A DNA stretch of 64,000 bases, from positions 682,001-746,000 of the forward strand of contig JAIXMN010000016.1 in the NCBI GenBank assembly GCA_025716815.1, written 5' to 3'. This stretch comes from Dichotomocladium elegans. Lineage: Eukaryota; Mucoromycota; Mucoromycetes; Mucorales; Lichtheimiaceae. A program made the position numbers and the translations under genes. How positions within the stretch are numbered: the stretch's first letter is position 1; every line of letters starts with the position of its first letter. Positions 26,556 through 41,022 of this stretch are shown piece by piece. Under the pieces are notes generated by a model. It worked only from the letters and a program-made list of their open reading frames with translations. It made no database searches and was not told the DNA's origin.

Positions 26556-28095
26556 ATGTCCAAAGTCAAACTTTTTCATAGCGCTTCCCCTGTTACCATT
26601 ACTCTCAAACAAGCCGGCAATGCCAAAGTGTCCCTGACGGATTACATTGCGCAGAAATGCCCCTCTATCGTCGGGCCAAAAGCTTATTACAATCCAACAC
26701 CTTACCTTCTCAATGGTCATCTTCAGACAGGCTATGCGGCCATTTACAACGGTGCTGCATCAGCCAACGATGTTGTCTATCAAAGGTTATATATGATTTT
26801 CACGAAATAACGAGAGAGAGAGCTGACGCAGAGGAAACTCCGCCCGCTCCTATAGAGAAATGCTGCCGCTGCCGGATGGTGGTCAGGTTTCACTTGACTG
26901 GACACCCTCCTTTGCTGAAAAACCTATCGACAGCACACCGACGTTGGTCGTTCTCCATGGGCTGACCGGCGGAAGTCATGAATCGTACATTCGAAGCGTG
27001 CTTGAAGTGGTAAAAAATAAAAAAAAATCCGCTCTCTGTGTGTCTCTCTCTCTCTTTCAATGGATAAGTGTTTCTGATTTTCCTACTTCCTCCTTCTCTC
27101 AACTCCAAAAAGATCACCCGATCTCCTTTCAATTATCGGGCCGTCGTCTTCAACGCACGCGGATGCGGCAACACCGAGTTGACCACGCCTCAGCTATTCA
27201 ATGGTGCCTATACCGAGGACCTTCGTCACGTGCTCAAGCATATTCAGTCCGTCTTGCCCGAGAACACGCCTCTGATGGGCATTGGGTATTCGCTTGGTTC
27301 CAACATTTTGGTCAAATACCTTGGTGAGGAAGGCGAAAAGACACCCTTCAAGGCTGCGGTCTCGGTTGCAAACCCATTTGATTTTCTTGGGTATGTTTAT
27401 TTGTCGGGTCCAAACAGAGGAGGGGAGGGGTAGTTCATCGCTGACTAGAGGGAATCCTCTGTGTTGAGGACCGGATAGGTCTTCGCTTGGACTAGACCGG
27501 CATTACTTTTCTCGAAAGGTCTATTCATCCACCATGGCCGGTAATTTGAAACGAGCCTTTGCAAAGTAAAAAAAAAAAAAAAGCCTGCACTTTTGCTCAG
27601 TCAGATAGACAGACTAATACAATGAACAATAGGCATATCGATATGCTTGCAAAACATCCGGACGTGGACGTGGACGAGGTGATGGCATCCACCACGATCC
27701 GCGAGTTTGACGAGGCATGCACCCGCAAGGTGTTTGGCTACACAACCGTGAATAACTACTATCGCGACGCAAGCTCCTCGCGCTGGATCGAGCACGTCAA
27801 GATCCCGCTCCTCTGCTTCAATGCCCTCGACGATCCGATCGCCCTCGCAGAGGGCATCCCGTACGACGAAATCAAGGTCAACCCTAACGTTGTTCTCGCG
27901 ACGACCGATTACGGCGGCCACATTGGCTGGTTCGAGCACTGCTGGCAACCCAGCCGGTGGATCGTCAAGCCACTCGCCGAGTTTATCGTTGCCATGTTGG
28001 AAGCAAACGAAGAACATCCACGTTCCGAAAAAGACGAGCGACTCAAACCAAATGCCATCGGCCATAGCGTCGATCTACTCCAGGAAAACGAATAA
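26556..28095 (+). CDS. Alpha/beta hydrolase, ABHD1/3-Eht1/YMR210W-like (multi-exon)
   Basis: This belongs to the UPF0017/AB-hydrolase 4 family, which includes yeast medium-chain ester synthase/esterases and mammalian ABHD1/2/3 lipases. The N-terminus has YYNPTPYLLNGHLQTGYAA, a hallmark of the family. Further exons give LVVLHGLTGGSHESYIR (oxyanion-loop side), RGCGNTEL, the nucleophile elbow GYSLGSNILVKYL, the acid in NALDDPIA and the catalytic His in GGHIGW, so the Ser-Asp-His triad is complete. Introns lie near 26.79-26.83, 27.01-27.11, 27.39-27.48 and 27.57-27.63 kb. The start is the ATG at 26,556, giving MSKVKLFHSA; an in-frame stretch upstream is pyrimidine-rich leader. It is convergent with MCM7. 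Exact substrate is not predictable. Confidence 0.9.
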
Positions 28096-28333
28096 ACTAT
28101 ATACAACAATACAGCATAGATAGTGTATAACAACTGCATACCATTAACCACCCACCCTTTTTAAAATCATATCCTAGAGATGCATCCAATAAAACCATTG
28201 TTTCCCCTTTCGGGTAAAAGAACTAATGCATAGGAAAATGATACTATTTTTCTTTTTCTTTTTCTCGTGTATATGTATATAAAGAAAGGGTGATTGGGAT
28301 GCGAAATGATGTACATTAAAAGAAAGATTTTCT

Positions 28334-31027
<2,694 letters not shown>

Positions 31028-31338
31028 TTTAGCGCGTACGTGTATAAATAGAGAGAGAGGGAGAGGGAGCGAAAGCGGGTGCCTGAGAGAGAATAGAACG
31101 CGCTACAACAAAATTTTGCGGGAATCTCCTTTTACGGGCACGTCACACACACACACACACACATGGAATTGATGTAGGAAAAGCTGCAGATGAATGCGTT
31201 CTTGCGTTTTCTCACCTGTGTGCTCTACCAATGGATCGCGTCCAACCACTCGCGACCACTGCGCGTATATGAACGCTCCTGAATCACGCGGTGTGCCCTT
31301 CTTCTCTTATTTATCGTTGCTTTAATAGGATAGGACTT
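31028..31338. promoter_or_regulatory. Presumed MCM7 promoter region
   Basis: This 311-bp gap lies between the MCM7 start and the end of the flavin monooxygenase gene on the same strand. It has a GA-rich tract at about 31,050-31,095 and a CA repeat at 31,144-31,163. I did not find an ACGCGT (MCB) box. Confidence 0.5.
31144..31163. repeat. CA microsatellite
   Basis: A perfect CA run lies upstream of MCM7. Confidence 0.85.
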
Positions 31339-33182
31339 CTAGGTATAGACTTTAGATTTGGTATAAGCGATGATCTCAGCGTTACGGCTTTTCAGTGATG
31401 TGACAATCTCGTCCCATTTGTCTACAGTCGCATTATCAATCCCCTCCAAATCTGGAAGGATTTTTTTAAGCGCTCTGGCATGAGCATTGAGCCAAGTTAC
31501 TAAGCGCTGGACGTGCAATTGTTCACCGTGAGTAGACATGTCAAAAGGCGGAAATGGATACGTATACGAGTCCATAAATGCCTTCATTCGCTTCTGCGAA
31601 GGGAGGAGGGCGGATCCAGACCAGACTCGTGCAACGGCCTGGGCTTGATAATAAAAGTAGCCAATGGACGCATAGCAGCTTGGGATTCCAACAAAGGCAA
31701 TGGTCGGATCCTTGATCAGGAAGATATCGCGATACGTGTCAACCGGACGCTTGCCGTTCGTGACAACAAGTGCGTCCTTGTCGTCATCCCCCACGTGCGC
31801 GCGCAGGGGTCCGAAGTATTTAAAATCGCACTGGTATCCGGTGCAAAAGATCACGGAATCGATATCTGCGACCGTCTGACCATCCACAAAGGTGATGGTA
31901 CCATTGACGTTCCCGTTCTTGTCCGCGAAAGAATGGATGCCGGGAAGTCGGATCACCGAGTCTGGACAAAGGCTTCTGATCAAGTTAAGGACCTTGGAGG
32001 GGGTCTGGAAAGACCCTCGGATGGAAAGATATACCTTCGCCGCCTCGCCCGCAAGACGTCCGGCCACATCCATGGCTGACACATTACCGCCGACCAGAAG
32101 CACGTTCTATAATGAGGAGCACGTTTACGATAAACAGGAAAATATCCATGTTTGCACTGTATGCTTTTTTTAACTGTACCTTTCCTTTATATAGCTCGAA
32201 CTTTCTGAATTGTTTGCAATGAATGATTTTGTCCGGAAAGCAAGCATCGTATTCTTTGAGATGCGGATAGCCGGGCAACATGGGATCCTGAAAGGCGCCC
32301 GAAGCAACGATAATTGCATCAAATGCGTCCTTTTGCGTAGTGTATCGAACCTGGTGATTGCTGCTGGCCTGCTCAACCGTCTCGGCTTTGAGGGTGGTGA
32401 TCACCCACTTGTCCGTTTGTTCATTTTTTTCGACGCGTTCGACACTTGTGTTGAGCTCAATAGAGTCCAACAGGCCAAACGTCTGGGCATAATCTTTAAA
32501 GTATGCATGGATGTCGCGGTTCAGGTGATACCATGGCTGTTCAGACTTGAATGGGAAATCCCTAAACTGCATCATAATGGAGGCTGTGTTCGTAAAGAGG
32601 TCGCGGTAGCAGCCGTTTGGGGGCGCATGATGGCGAAATGCGTCCTTGAGGTCAGCCTCACACTCATAACGGACCATGCGCACGCCCTCCTTAGGGATAG
32701 CTGTGGTAGACATCGGTTTCTCGCAAGGGATGGGTGGCTTGAAGGAAGGGGTCGGCTCATACAGCCTGTTACGTAGAGTGATTTTAAAGTTTTAGCCCGC
32801 ATAATCCTGCGCCAAACACAACATTCGCAGAGACTTGCCACATTCCACCGATATCTGACGCGCGATCAAACACTTTGATTTCCAGTCCATGTTCTTTAGC
32901 AGCCTTAGCAGACGCAAGCTTATATAGACACCAGGTATTAAGAAGTGAGTTTTAGCGGCGATAGGTGGACAGGGAGAAACGGGGGGGGAGGACGTGTGAG
33001 AGGGGAGGTTGGATGGGGCTTACACCAGCAGGTCCAGCTCCAATGATTGCCAGCCGTTTGATTTTCCTGGGGAAGATGTAGGGATCATGTTCTGCCTCAG
33101 AAGACTCTTTCATCGTCTCTCTCGTCACCTCGTCGAGAGTCGACACATGGTATTCAGGAAGGGACTCAACACCAATAGTCAT
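31339..33182 (-). CDS. Flavin-containing monooxygenase-like protein (multi-exon)
   Basis: This is a class B flavoprotein monooxygenase of the FMO type, which oxidises soft nucleophiles (S or N) with FAD and NADPH. The FAD-binding fingerprint AIIGAGPAG follows about 45 residues of N-terminal extension. Next come VFDRASDIGGMW, the FMO-identifying-like stretch IIHCKQFRKFELYKGK, the NADPH-binding loop LLVGGNVSAMDVAGRL and the FCTGYQCDF motif near the C-terminal third. The protein ends AYTKSKVYT. Introns lie near 33.03-32.93, 32.83-32.76 and 32.18-32.10 kb. The start at 33,182 (MTIGVESLPEYH) is the first ATG of the exon. Substrate is unknown. It is divergent from the Cbf1-like gene, with two CACGTG boxes between them. 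Confidence 0.88.
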
Positions 33183-33554
33183 GGCTGATCCAAAAGATAC
33201 CAAGAAATGAAAGTGAAATAAGAACAGGAAAAAAGACATGAGAGCGGCTGAAGAAGTTATACTTTTATATACTTTGGGCTCCTGAGACAGGCTTGAATGT
33301 TGCCTTAACAGACCCAATGGTCAAAATGATCTGTCTTCTACTCCTCTTTTCCATCGAGGAGGATCCCAGGAAAGCCATCGAAAAAGGAGGATGGCGTTTC
33401 GTTGCTCGGAACAATTATACGCCCCACCGAAGATCCCAGCTCTGGCGATCCCATATTAAAAAAAAAAATAGGGCAATCTAGTAACAAGCGAGGAGATGGC
33501 TGCTAATTTTTTTTTTTTACGAATCTTCGTTGTCTTGAAACGGAAGGCAGGCGA

Positions 33555-33561
33555 TCACGTG
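33555..33561 (+). promoter_or_regulatory. TCACGTG E-box
   Basis: An exact match to the Cbf1 core (CACGTG with a 5' T) sits about 400 bp before the bHLH gene and 375 bp before the FMO gene on the other strand. Binding is inferred. Confidence 0.5.
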
Positions 33562-33605
33562 CTGTTACCCGTTCTTTCAAGATAAAAGGAAATTGCGAGA
33601 GCAAT

Positions 33606-33612
33606 TCACGTG
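33606..33612 (+). promoter_or_regulatory. Second TCACGTG E-box
   Basis: This is the same 7-bp core, 51 bp from the first and in the same orientation. The pair lies directly upstream of a gene whose product has a CACGTG-type basic region, so autoregulation is possible. Confidence 0.5.
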
Positions 33613-33885
33613 CACACCGGCCTAAATATATCCAATGAGAGAAGATTTATTTCACGAAGAAAAAAAGACGTGTTAGAAATATCACATGACAGTCGGCTTG
33701 TTACATTGAGCGCGTGAGTTTTGTGAGTGGAGGAAAGTGATAGAATGCGAACAGAGTAGAGAAAAGGAAGGGGGTGTTGGGGAGAGGGGCTTGGGAAGAA
33801 AAAGATCACCGAGAATATTTGCGGGCGGCCCCCCGCCAGACTTATCCATTTTCCTCTCTCTTCTCCTTCCCTTCACTCTCATTAA

Positions 33886-33921
33886 TACACACACGCACAC
33901 ACACGCACACACGCACGCACG
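33886..33921. repeat. CA/GCAC simple repeat
   Basis: A CA-rich repeat with interspersed G lies in the probable 5' leader or promoter of the bHLH gene. Confidence 0.8.
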
Positions 33922-33964
33922 CCCCTCACCCAACACCAATATTCACAGACACCTTTTCTTTGCA

Positions 33965-34968
33965 ATGTCAGGTGAGCTACCAACATAAAAGTCACAAGTC
34001 ACGAGCACTTCAGATACTTATTAAACCCGTGCCTACATCGCTCTCAGCAACAGCCATGCCACCCAACAGTACAAAGCCGTCAATAAACGAATCTGCGGTA
34101 AGCTATCGGTTGCTTTCAAAATTCCCTCTTTGCAGTAATGAACATGTCACTCAAGAAAGCCAAATTAGATTATTGATAACACACCACCTTCTTCCGATGC
34201 TAAAGCCCCATCATCGCCCGCCCCTGAACCTGCTGCTGCATCGGCAGTAGCGACACAACGTGCAAAAGCAGCAGAAACTTTGGAAAAATCATCAGCATCT
34301 ACAACAGTACCAGAGCAATCCACTAGTGGCGCAGCATGGTGAGTATTGCTAATCCTTTCTTTCGGGGAAAAGAGGAGAGAGAAAAAAAGATATGGAAATG
34401 GTGATGAACCGTTCAAATGACCTGTTGTATTTCAAGGACATCACCTACGCAATCGATGGATGAAGATGACCGAAAGGAAGACCATCCGCCAGGATGCGAT
34501 GCTGGTCAAGATGCGGAAAAGCCGGCGGTGGGATCCGCGGAATGGCATCGCATACGGCGCGAGAATCACAAGCAAGTCGAACGTCGACGCCGAGAGACCA
34601 TCAACGAAGGAATCAACCAGATTGCTCGCATTGTGCCCGGGTGTGAGAAGAACAAGGGGCAAATATTGCAACGGGCAGCGCTTTACATCAAACAGCTCAA
34701 GGAATCCGAGTCGACGACAGTGGAGAAATGGACTTTAGAGAAGCTTTTGACAGATCAGGCAATGAACGAACTGAATCATCAAGTCGACGTGCTCAAAGCT
34801 GAGCTCATCCAGGCAAGAGAGGAAATCGGGCATCTCAAGCGACAGCTCCGAGATAATAGTCATAGCGCATCATCTACAACCACCACTGCATCAACATCGG
34901 ACATCAAGTCACCAGCGTATAAACGTCTCAAAGTAATGAACGGAAAGGACAGGGTAGAAGGAGAGTAG
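33965..34968 (+). CDS. CBF1: bHLH transcription factor, Cbf1/USF-like (multi-exon)
   Basis: This basic helix-loop-helix factor resembles Cbf1, which binds CACGTG at sulfur-metabolism and respiratory promoters and at some fungal centromeres. The basic region HKQVERRRRETINEGINQIA has the His, Glu and Arg residues that specify CACGTG. It is followed by helix 2 (KGQILQRAALYIKQLKE) and a heptad-like coiled coil (about 34.75-34.86 kb). The C-terminus is Ser/Thr-rich. The coding part of exon 1 is only 7 nt (ATGTCAG, 33,965-33,971), then a GTGAGC donor. Exon 2 gives ATAMPPNSTKPSINESA, and exon 3 an Ala/Ser/Pro-rich segment ending GAA plus a split Trp codon. Exon 4 carries the bHLH. The symbol is by family resemblance, so treat it as Cbf1-like. 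It is convergent with the DUF726 gene. Confidence 0.86.
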
Positions 34969-35105
34969 TCAAAAGAAAAAAGAAAGAAGGATTATTTTTT
35001 TTTCGCTTTCAGAGAAAGAAAAAGAAACAGACACAATATGGAAAGGAAGTAGTATACCCCATCACACTTTTTCCATTCATGATCAAGGGAATTTCTAAAA
35101 TGAGA

Positions 35106-38100
35106 TCACCGGTTAATACGTGCATATTGAGGCTTCTCCAGCGAGATCTTGGGCATCGGATTAACTACATCGCCAGGGACAACCATGCAACCAAGTGTGC
35201 TCTTGATTTCTTTCACCTCAATTCCAGCCTCGGCAAGCTCGCGCTGAGAATCATCATCACCAGATCTCTTGCGAAGCTTAAATAACGAGGACGACTTGGT
35301 GAATAATGAGGAGGAGGAGATCGACCTGCGATTGGCAGAGCGAACAGAATCTTCTGTAGATCCTGGACTGCTGATGGGTTCGGAAGAAGATTCACCAGTG
35401 GGAGGTGAAGGAAAGGGATGTGACGTTGAAGAGACGGACGAACGCGGTTGGGCGATGGATGCTCTTCCAGAAGACAGTGAACTGTACTGCCCAGGTGATT
35501 TGGATACCGCAGCAGCCTTAGCAATAATCTCGGCGATAATCTCATCGTCGGGTATATTAGGAGTGTTTGTACGGGTATCTTCCTTAGGCACCGTTGCCGA
35601 TGGTAGTGAGACGCGATCGGTTTCCGCGGCACTGTGCACAACAGGTTTCGTCTCTTCTCTCACGCTCCCCTGTGCAGAGGCCGGGCCTTGGTCTTCTGCC
35701 ACGTTGAGTGTAAATGATTCTTCCATTTGCGTGCTCGTCCTCGGTGACGACTCGTCTGGACCAAGTCGATGCGGATTACATTTGGTTTTGGGAGGTGGGT
35801 ATTGTATGGAAGCTTTTCCGGATTTTAGAGATGATACAGACGAGCCCTTCGTCATCGTAGCAGGACGAAAATGCTCTAGATCCTAAGTTACCATAGGCAT
35901 TAATCACCTTAGATACACTAGTTCTCTTCCTCTTATGCAAACATTACCTTAGCCCCTGATAAATCAAGGATAAATTCTTCGTCCTCCTCTTCCTCTTTCT
36001 TGATGCCATCAGGCAGTTCGTCCGACGTGACAATAAAGCCGGCACGCTTGAGGAGTTTTGGCATCGCAGTGCGGTAGCTCAAGTGGCCTTTAACAAGGTC
36101 TGTGCAGTCGAGATTTTGTACACGATTTCCTTCAATTCCATGGAGCGGTCGAAGGCCAGCCACGTTGCCTAAACCAGCGGTTGAGGCTCTGAACAAGAAA
36201 CCAAGAAGCCAGTCGCTAGTGGCATAGCCGTTGATGAAACGGCCTGCTACGACAGATGTGCATTCTTTCCATTGCGCTTTCGAGGCGCTTACTGGGGTAC
36301 CAAACAACGCCACATTCTCCACAAGCCCGTACGCATTCATGCGCGATAGCTCCAAAAGACAGTAAAAGATGACACGTGCTCCCAGCGAATAGCCAATAAG
36401 CGTTACCGGTCTGGCACCCAAATTGCGATTCATAATCGAGTCAGCCAAGACGAGGCCAGCCAACCTTGCACGATCCAGACCATTATGCCACGGATTGTCG
36501 ACAAGGTAGCCGAGCTTGGTGAGTGCAAGGGGCCAAGCCAAACCGGCAAATAGTGCGCTCATAATCGTATGGGCTAGGGCTTGCTGGATAGAAAATGTAA
36601 CAACCTCTGTGGCAAAGATCTTGAAAGCACTGCCCAGAGCCTCAAGCATTTCGGGCTCCCAGTATAGGGTATAATGATCACCCATAATCGGATCAAGGGT
36701 GCTGAATGGAAGCGCTGCAAGATCTTTGATTCCCTTTTTTGGCAACCATCTACACCATGAACTCTTAGTGATTCATTCAACTCGCGATGTATGGTTGCAT
36801 ACCCAGAAATCGTGACGACACAGTTGACGCGGTCGTCAATTTGAACAGGAAAGAATTCAAAAGTATTGATGGTTTTCATACGTTTCCTCATACCTTTGGC
36901 GCCCATACCTTGTTTTCGGATGCCATATTCGCCAATGGGAAAGAATGGAGTTTATCAGCATCTGAGATATCGCATCAACAACTAGCTTCCGACTTACCGC
37001 TACCGATACCCGTTGCTGCGCCAGTGATGAGAGCGATGCCTGTGGTACCGCCAAGGAAACTGCTGGCACCGGAGACTCCAACAGTTGTGAGAATTGAGCC
37101 TAGGCCCCCAGCAATGATCGGCGCCATCAAACCTGCACTCAGACCGAGAATTAAACCACCTCCAATCGTGGCCAAACCGATCATGACGTAGCGGCGTTTC
37201 CGTCGCTCTTTATTCCGGCTTTTCTTTTCGTTCTCATTCTTGATGGATACATCCATGTCAGTCGCTGTTGTGACAGCCGACGCAAGGGTGTTTGCAGTCT
37301 CAGTTTCCCAAGACAGACTGGCGTTTGTTATCAACTGATCGGTGATCCGCTTCTCGAATCCGATGACCTTAAGCCAGTCAAGATCAAGATACGATGCAAT
37401 GCGCGCAATGAAAACACGTGAGCGCGCATCAAAATTTTCGGCACCCAGGAACAGCAGTAAGAGATCGCACATGACCGTCCAGCGTAAATCAATGACAAAT
37501 TCATTAGATGGCTCCAAAGTGTCGTAGATAGTTTTCGAAGTGCTGTTTCTGGGACTTGTTTTCTCATCGCTACTGAGAGTGACTCTGGGACTGTCGCCAG
37601 CCAGTCTTGTAGAATTTGTAGTGCTACTACTGTCTCTCATACTCTCCATTTCCTTCGATTTGTCTTCTGACGTGCATGAGCTGGGAGGACGAGTATCATC
37701 GGTGAGCTTCACCTCCTGGAAACCCTCCATGTTGACTGTGGTTGTCTCGCCCTGAGCAGTGAACTGATGCACCAAATCACTTGGGAGAATTTCGTGTTTT
37801 GACAAGGATTCAATCATCTTGATTTCTAGAAAGTGAGGTGGTTTTGCATTCATATTGAGCGAGGCAACTCATTGTTTCATATCATTTGCCACGAACCATC
37901 TGCTGAGATATCCATGTGCATGTAGATCATTCGCATGAGCTTCCTCTGCCAATTATCGGAGCTCATGCGGGCGTACGTGAAATCTTTTCCCCGATAGTCG
38001 TGCACCACCTCGAGACTTGTCAAGGCACACAGACCGACATATGCAATCTTTTGTGTCTCTGTAAAGACGTCTTTTGTTTCTTGAATATGCGGCTGTTCTC

Positions 38101-38572
38101 CGCTGAAGTCCGGAGATGTTTGGAGTTCAAAAATGTGCGAGGACTCCGTGGGCTCGGGATGGATATTATCTGATATCTCAGGTAGATTGGCTGCCCATGC
38201 TCGGATGGCGGAAACCGGCGCGTCAGAGGAAGACTTCATCAATTTATTCTGTACCTCGAGAAACTCTGCGGTTAGCGAGCTCGGCGTTGTAGTCGTGGCT
38301 GGTGGAGGTGGAGGTGGTGTCGGTGGTGTGTCGTCTATGCTAGTCTGTACGACGTCAATTTTAGGCTCGCATAAGACTTGTCCTCCTTCTACAGACGTGA
38401 TCGAGTTGGTGGTGTGAAAATGCTCGATCGTCGAATGTTCGGGTGACCATTCCGAGCCCGGCAAGGGTGATTCGATTTTAGCGTTGGTGGGAGGTAATCG
38501 GGAGGGATCATCTCTGGAATAGGTGGTGTCATCACGAGGGCGGGATGAACATTTGTTAATGGCAACTTCCAT
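35106..38572 (-). CDS. DUF726 (TMCO4/Mil1-like) membrane alpha/beta-hydrolase-fold protein (multi-exon)
   Basis: This large protein belongs to the DUF726 family (human TMCO4, yeast Mil1). The N-terminal ~230 residues (first exon from the ATG at 38,572) are Ser/Pro-rich with a Pro run. The next exon has the conserved ESLSKHEILPSDLVHQF-like region and a Gly/Ala-rich membrane segment (MIGLATIGGGLILGLSAGLM) typical of the family. The hydrolase part has GDHYTLYWEPEMLEALG, the nucleophile elbow GYSLGARVIFY, FGTPVS and NGYATSDWLLGFLFRAS. The C-terminal exon is a ~245-residue Ser/Thr-rich tail ending KPQYARINR. The frame also opens at a GTG one codon upstream, but I use the ATG. Yeast Mil1 is linked to Golgi and vesicle coat function; enzymatic activity here is inferred from the Ser motif only. 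Confidence 0.85.
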
Positions 38573-41022
38573 CACAGTTTAAGTGCGTGTGTCTGGAGAT
38601 CAAGACGCAGAAAAGAAACACTGAAGCCGGGCTTTTGCTGTCTCTTCTGGCCGAGGAGGTGAAAAAAGGGAAAAGAAGGGATGGCAATAGAAGAGGAAAG
38701 AGGACAAGCTCTGCTTAGAAGCCTCGGAAACAAAAAGCGAGCCGCTATACCGAGAGCAATTTGCTCATGTGAACCCCGATCAAGCTAGTTCATTGTGCGT
38801 GTGTCGATCTCTTTTTGATCATACAAAAAGCAGTATCAAGTATTGCCACAATGTGACATCCAGCAAGACACACGTGAACCAAATTCTAATGGGAGTCTTT
38901 GATACCATCGCTTCCTGGTAATATCCTAAGACTGGCGAGTCATCATTTCTTCATTGCAGTCTCTCACCGACTCTAAAAATAAAATACTTGAGCTATTATT
39001 GGATTAAATAAATCTACGTGCACCTCCCCCCGTAAATGATTTTAAAACATTCTCGAATCCAGTCCTTCTCTATCTGTCCTCTTTCTGGTAATTAATAATA
39101 AATACTTTATGAAAGATAAAACATTCAGTAGTGATGTCTATCTCTATGTCACTATGTTTCAAACAAATCTATATTTCACACTCCGCGACATTGAACTATG
39201 GGAACCGAGTAAAGCTTGCAATTGAAGGTGGGATCCTTGAAATATGAGGATTTTTCTCGCCCTGATTTAAACAGCATTCTAGCATGCCCCACGTTACAGC
39301 CAGATTAACGACACCCCCGCTAAAGCAGAAAAGGTATAGTTTCTCCCTTGGGAGATAAGGGAATTTCACTGGGCCTAGAATATTTAGATAAGGAAAAAAT
39401 TCCAGTGCGGCTGGAGAAACAAGCCATGTGACTCCGAAATCTGTGTGGTGCAACCTGGTCCTACCGGTCACCGTTACAACTAAAACCTCTTGGTTTAACA
39501 TCCCATCGTTCCCTGATAGATGGAAGTTTTGTACCTATCGTTTGATACATCGAGACTATAGGCTCCCCAATTCCCACAATTTGTGCATTGAAAAAGGATC
39601 GATCGCCGTTTATGCTGTTATAGTCAGAAGCAGTATTTTACTTTAAGGACAGCACTCGCAAAATGGCATCTTCTATATATTATAGCTAAACCTTCCCCTT
39701 TTTTGATTAAATCTTTTTCCATCGCCATCCTTCTTATTGTTCATCGACATGCCATCCCAAGTGGAAAAAAGGAAATCTTGTTTTAACAGAACATGAGTGG
39801 AGAAAGAAAGATACCTAAGCACATGGAAGCTTTCGCCTCAAACCGGGTCTCGACTGGTCAAACACTGATTTCGAAAGCTAAGTATCCCGCCAATCAGCCT
39901 GAGCACCGCCTTTTATTCTTATTCTTCTCTAATATGACGCCTATTTGGTCATATCAATTTAGAGTTGTTCAAACACTTTTCCACAGTAATTAGTTAAGAT
40001 CCAAAATAGGAACAAATGATGGCGAAGTTGCCATAAGCAGGGTGTTTTGATAACGGCAAATACAATGTCCCGTGTATCAGCGTCACTACGTAGAACATCA
40101 TCGATGTAGCCATCCTTGGCGCAGTGAAATGAGCTGAGCAGGTTATTAGAAATATGACGATACGGTTTAGATGAAGTTGAAACGATGCTGGGTAAATGGA
40201 TAGCAGCGAGATAGAGTAGTAGCATTTTAAAGCCCCATACTTCTACGTAGCACATACACTCCAATAAGCAACCTGGAAAGACTTGTCTGATATGAGGACA
40301 GTTCTTTCTTACTGCTCCCTCCCTGGTTTACCTCGTCATTGTGCAAGGCTACTTTAATATTCGAAAGGGAGCACTCTCAAGGAAAGAAGTAAAATCACAG
40401 CTAGGTAGGAAAGAGGATACTAGTACCCTTCAGCCCAAACAGTAAAGTTTTTATGGAGTACGTATGAGAGAAAGGAGACGGTTCTACATGGTATCGTATC
40501 GGACCCATACAAACGATCAGTACCGCCGCAATTGTCGATATGTGTAAGAGGGGAAAAAGAACTCCTGTTGCTGGATACACAATCAAATTAAGAATGGAAG
40601 GCCGTATGCATAATTAAAGGGGATATAATGCATCATATACCTGACCTTCGTTAACGGTGACGGTAATGTCGGTGAGTGTTCTATGTACGAGGTCTTCTTT
40701 GTCGATTTCCCCGTATAGATACGGACCCCCTTTTCTCCGCCGTCTTTCGTATGCATATTCTATACTAACCACTTGCATTCGAGGATGAATGACATCCCTC
40801 CTTCTTCTCCACCGTATTTACGCCACTTAAAGCAAGTATGTTTTTTTTACGGTTCGAGAGTTAAAACATGCCGTAAGGTCGCATGCCACGACTTATCTGT
40901 ATATGGAACTAAGGCTTATGGCTCCCAACCTTATGTGAATTTAATAATGGTGTAACTCAATTCACCGGATAAATAGTACGTCAAGTTACGCCACGTAGCA
41001 GTAAAAATTGAACAAAAGAATG
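38573..41022. other. Gene-free AT-rich stretch
   Basis: No supportable gene or RNA was found over 2.45 kb. Open frames are short and overlap in conflicting frames. One CACGTG lies at about 38,872. A 12-bp perfect inverted repeat, CTCCCTTGGGAG, lies at about 39,344-39,355. The region next to 38,573 should include the DUF726 promoter. Confidence 0.5.

Larger units (their letters stand above)
33183..33964. promoter_or_regulatory. Divergent promoter region between FMO and bHLH genes
   Basis: No gene is seen. It contains two CACGTG E-boxes (33,556 and 33,607), A and T homopolymers near 33,460-33,520, and a CA/GCAC repeat at 33,886-33,921 close to the bHLH gene start. Confidence 0.6.

Noticed and set aside
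39344..39355. Perfect 12-bp inverted repeat as a terminator or protein site
   Set aside because: It is too short and isolated, with no gene end or promoter nearby to give it a role.
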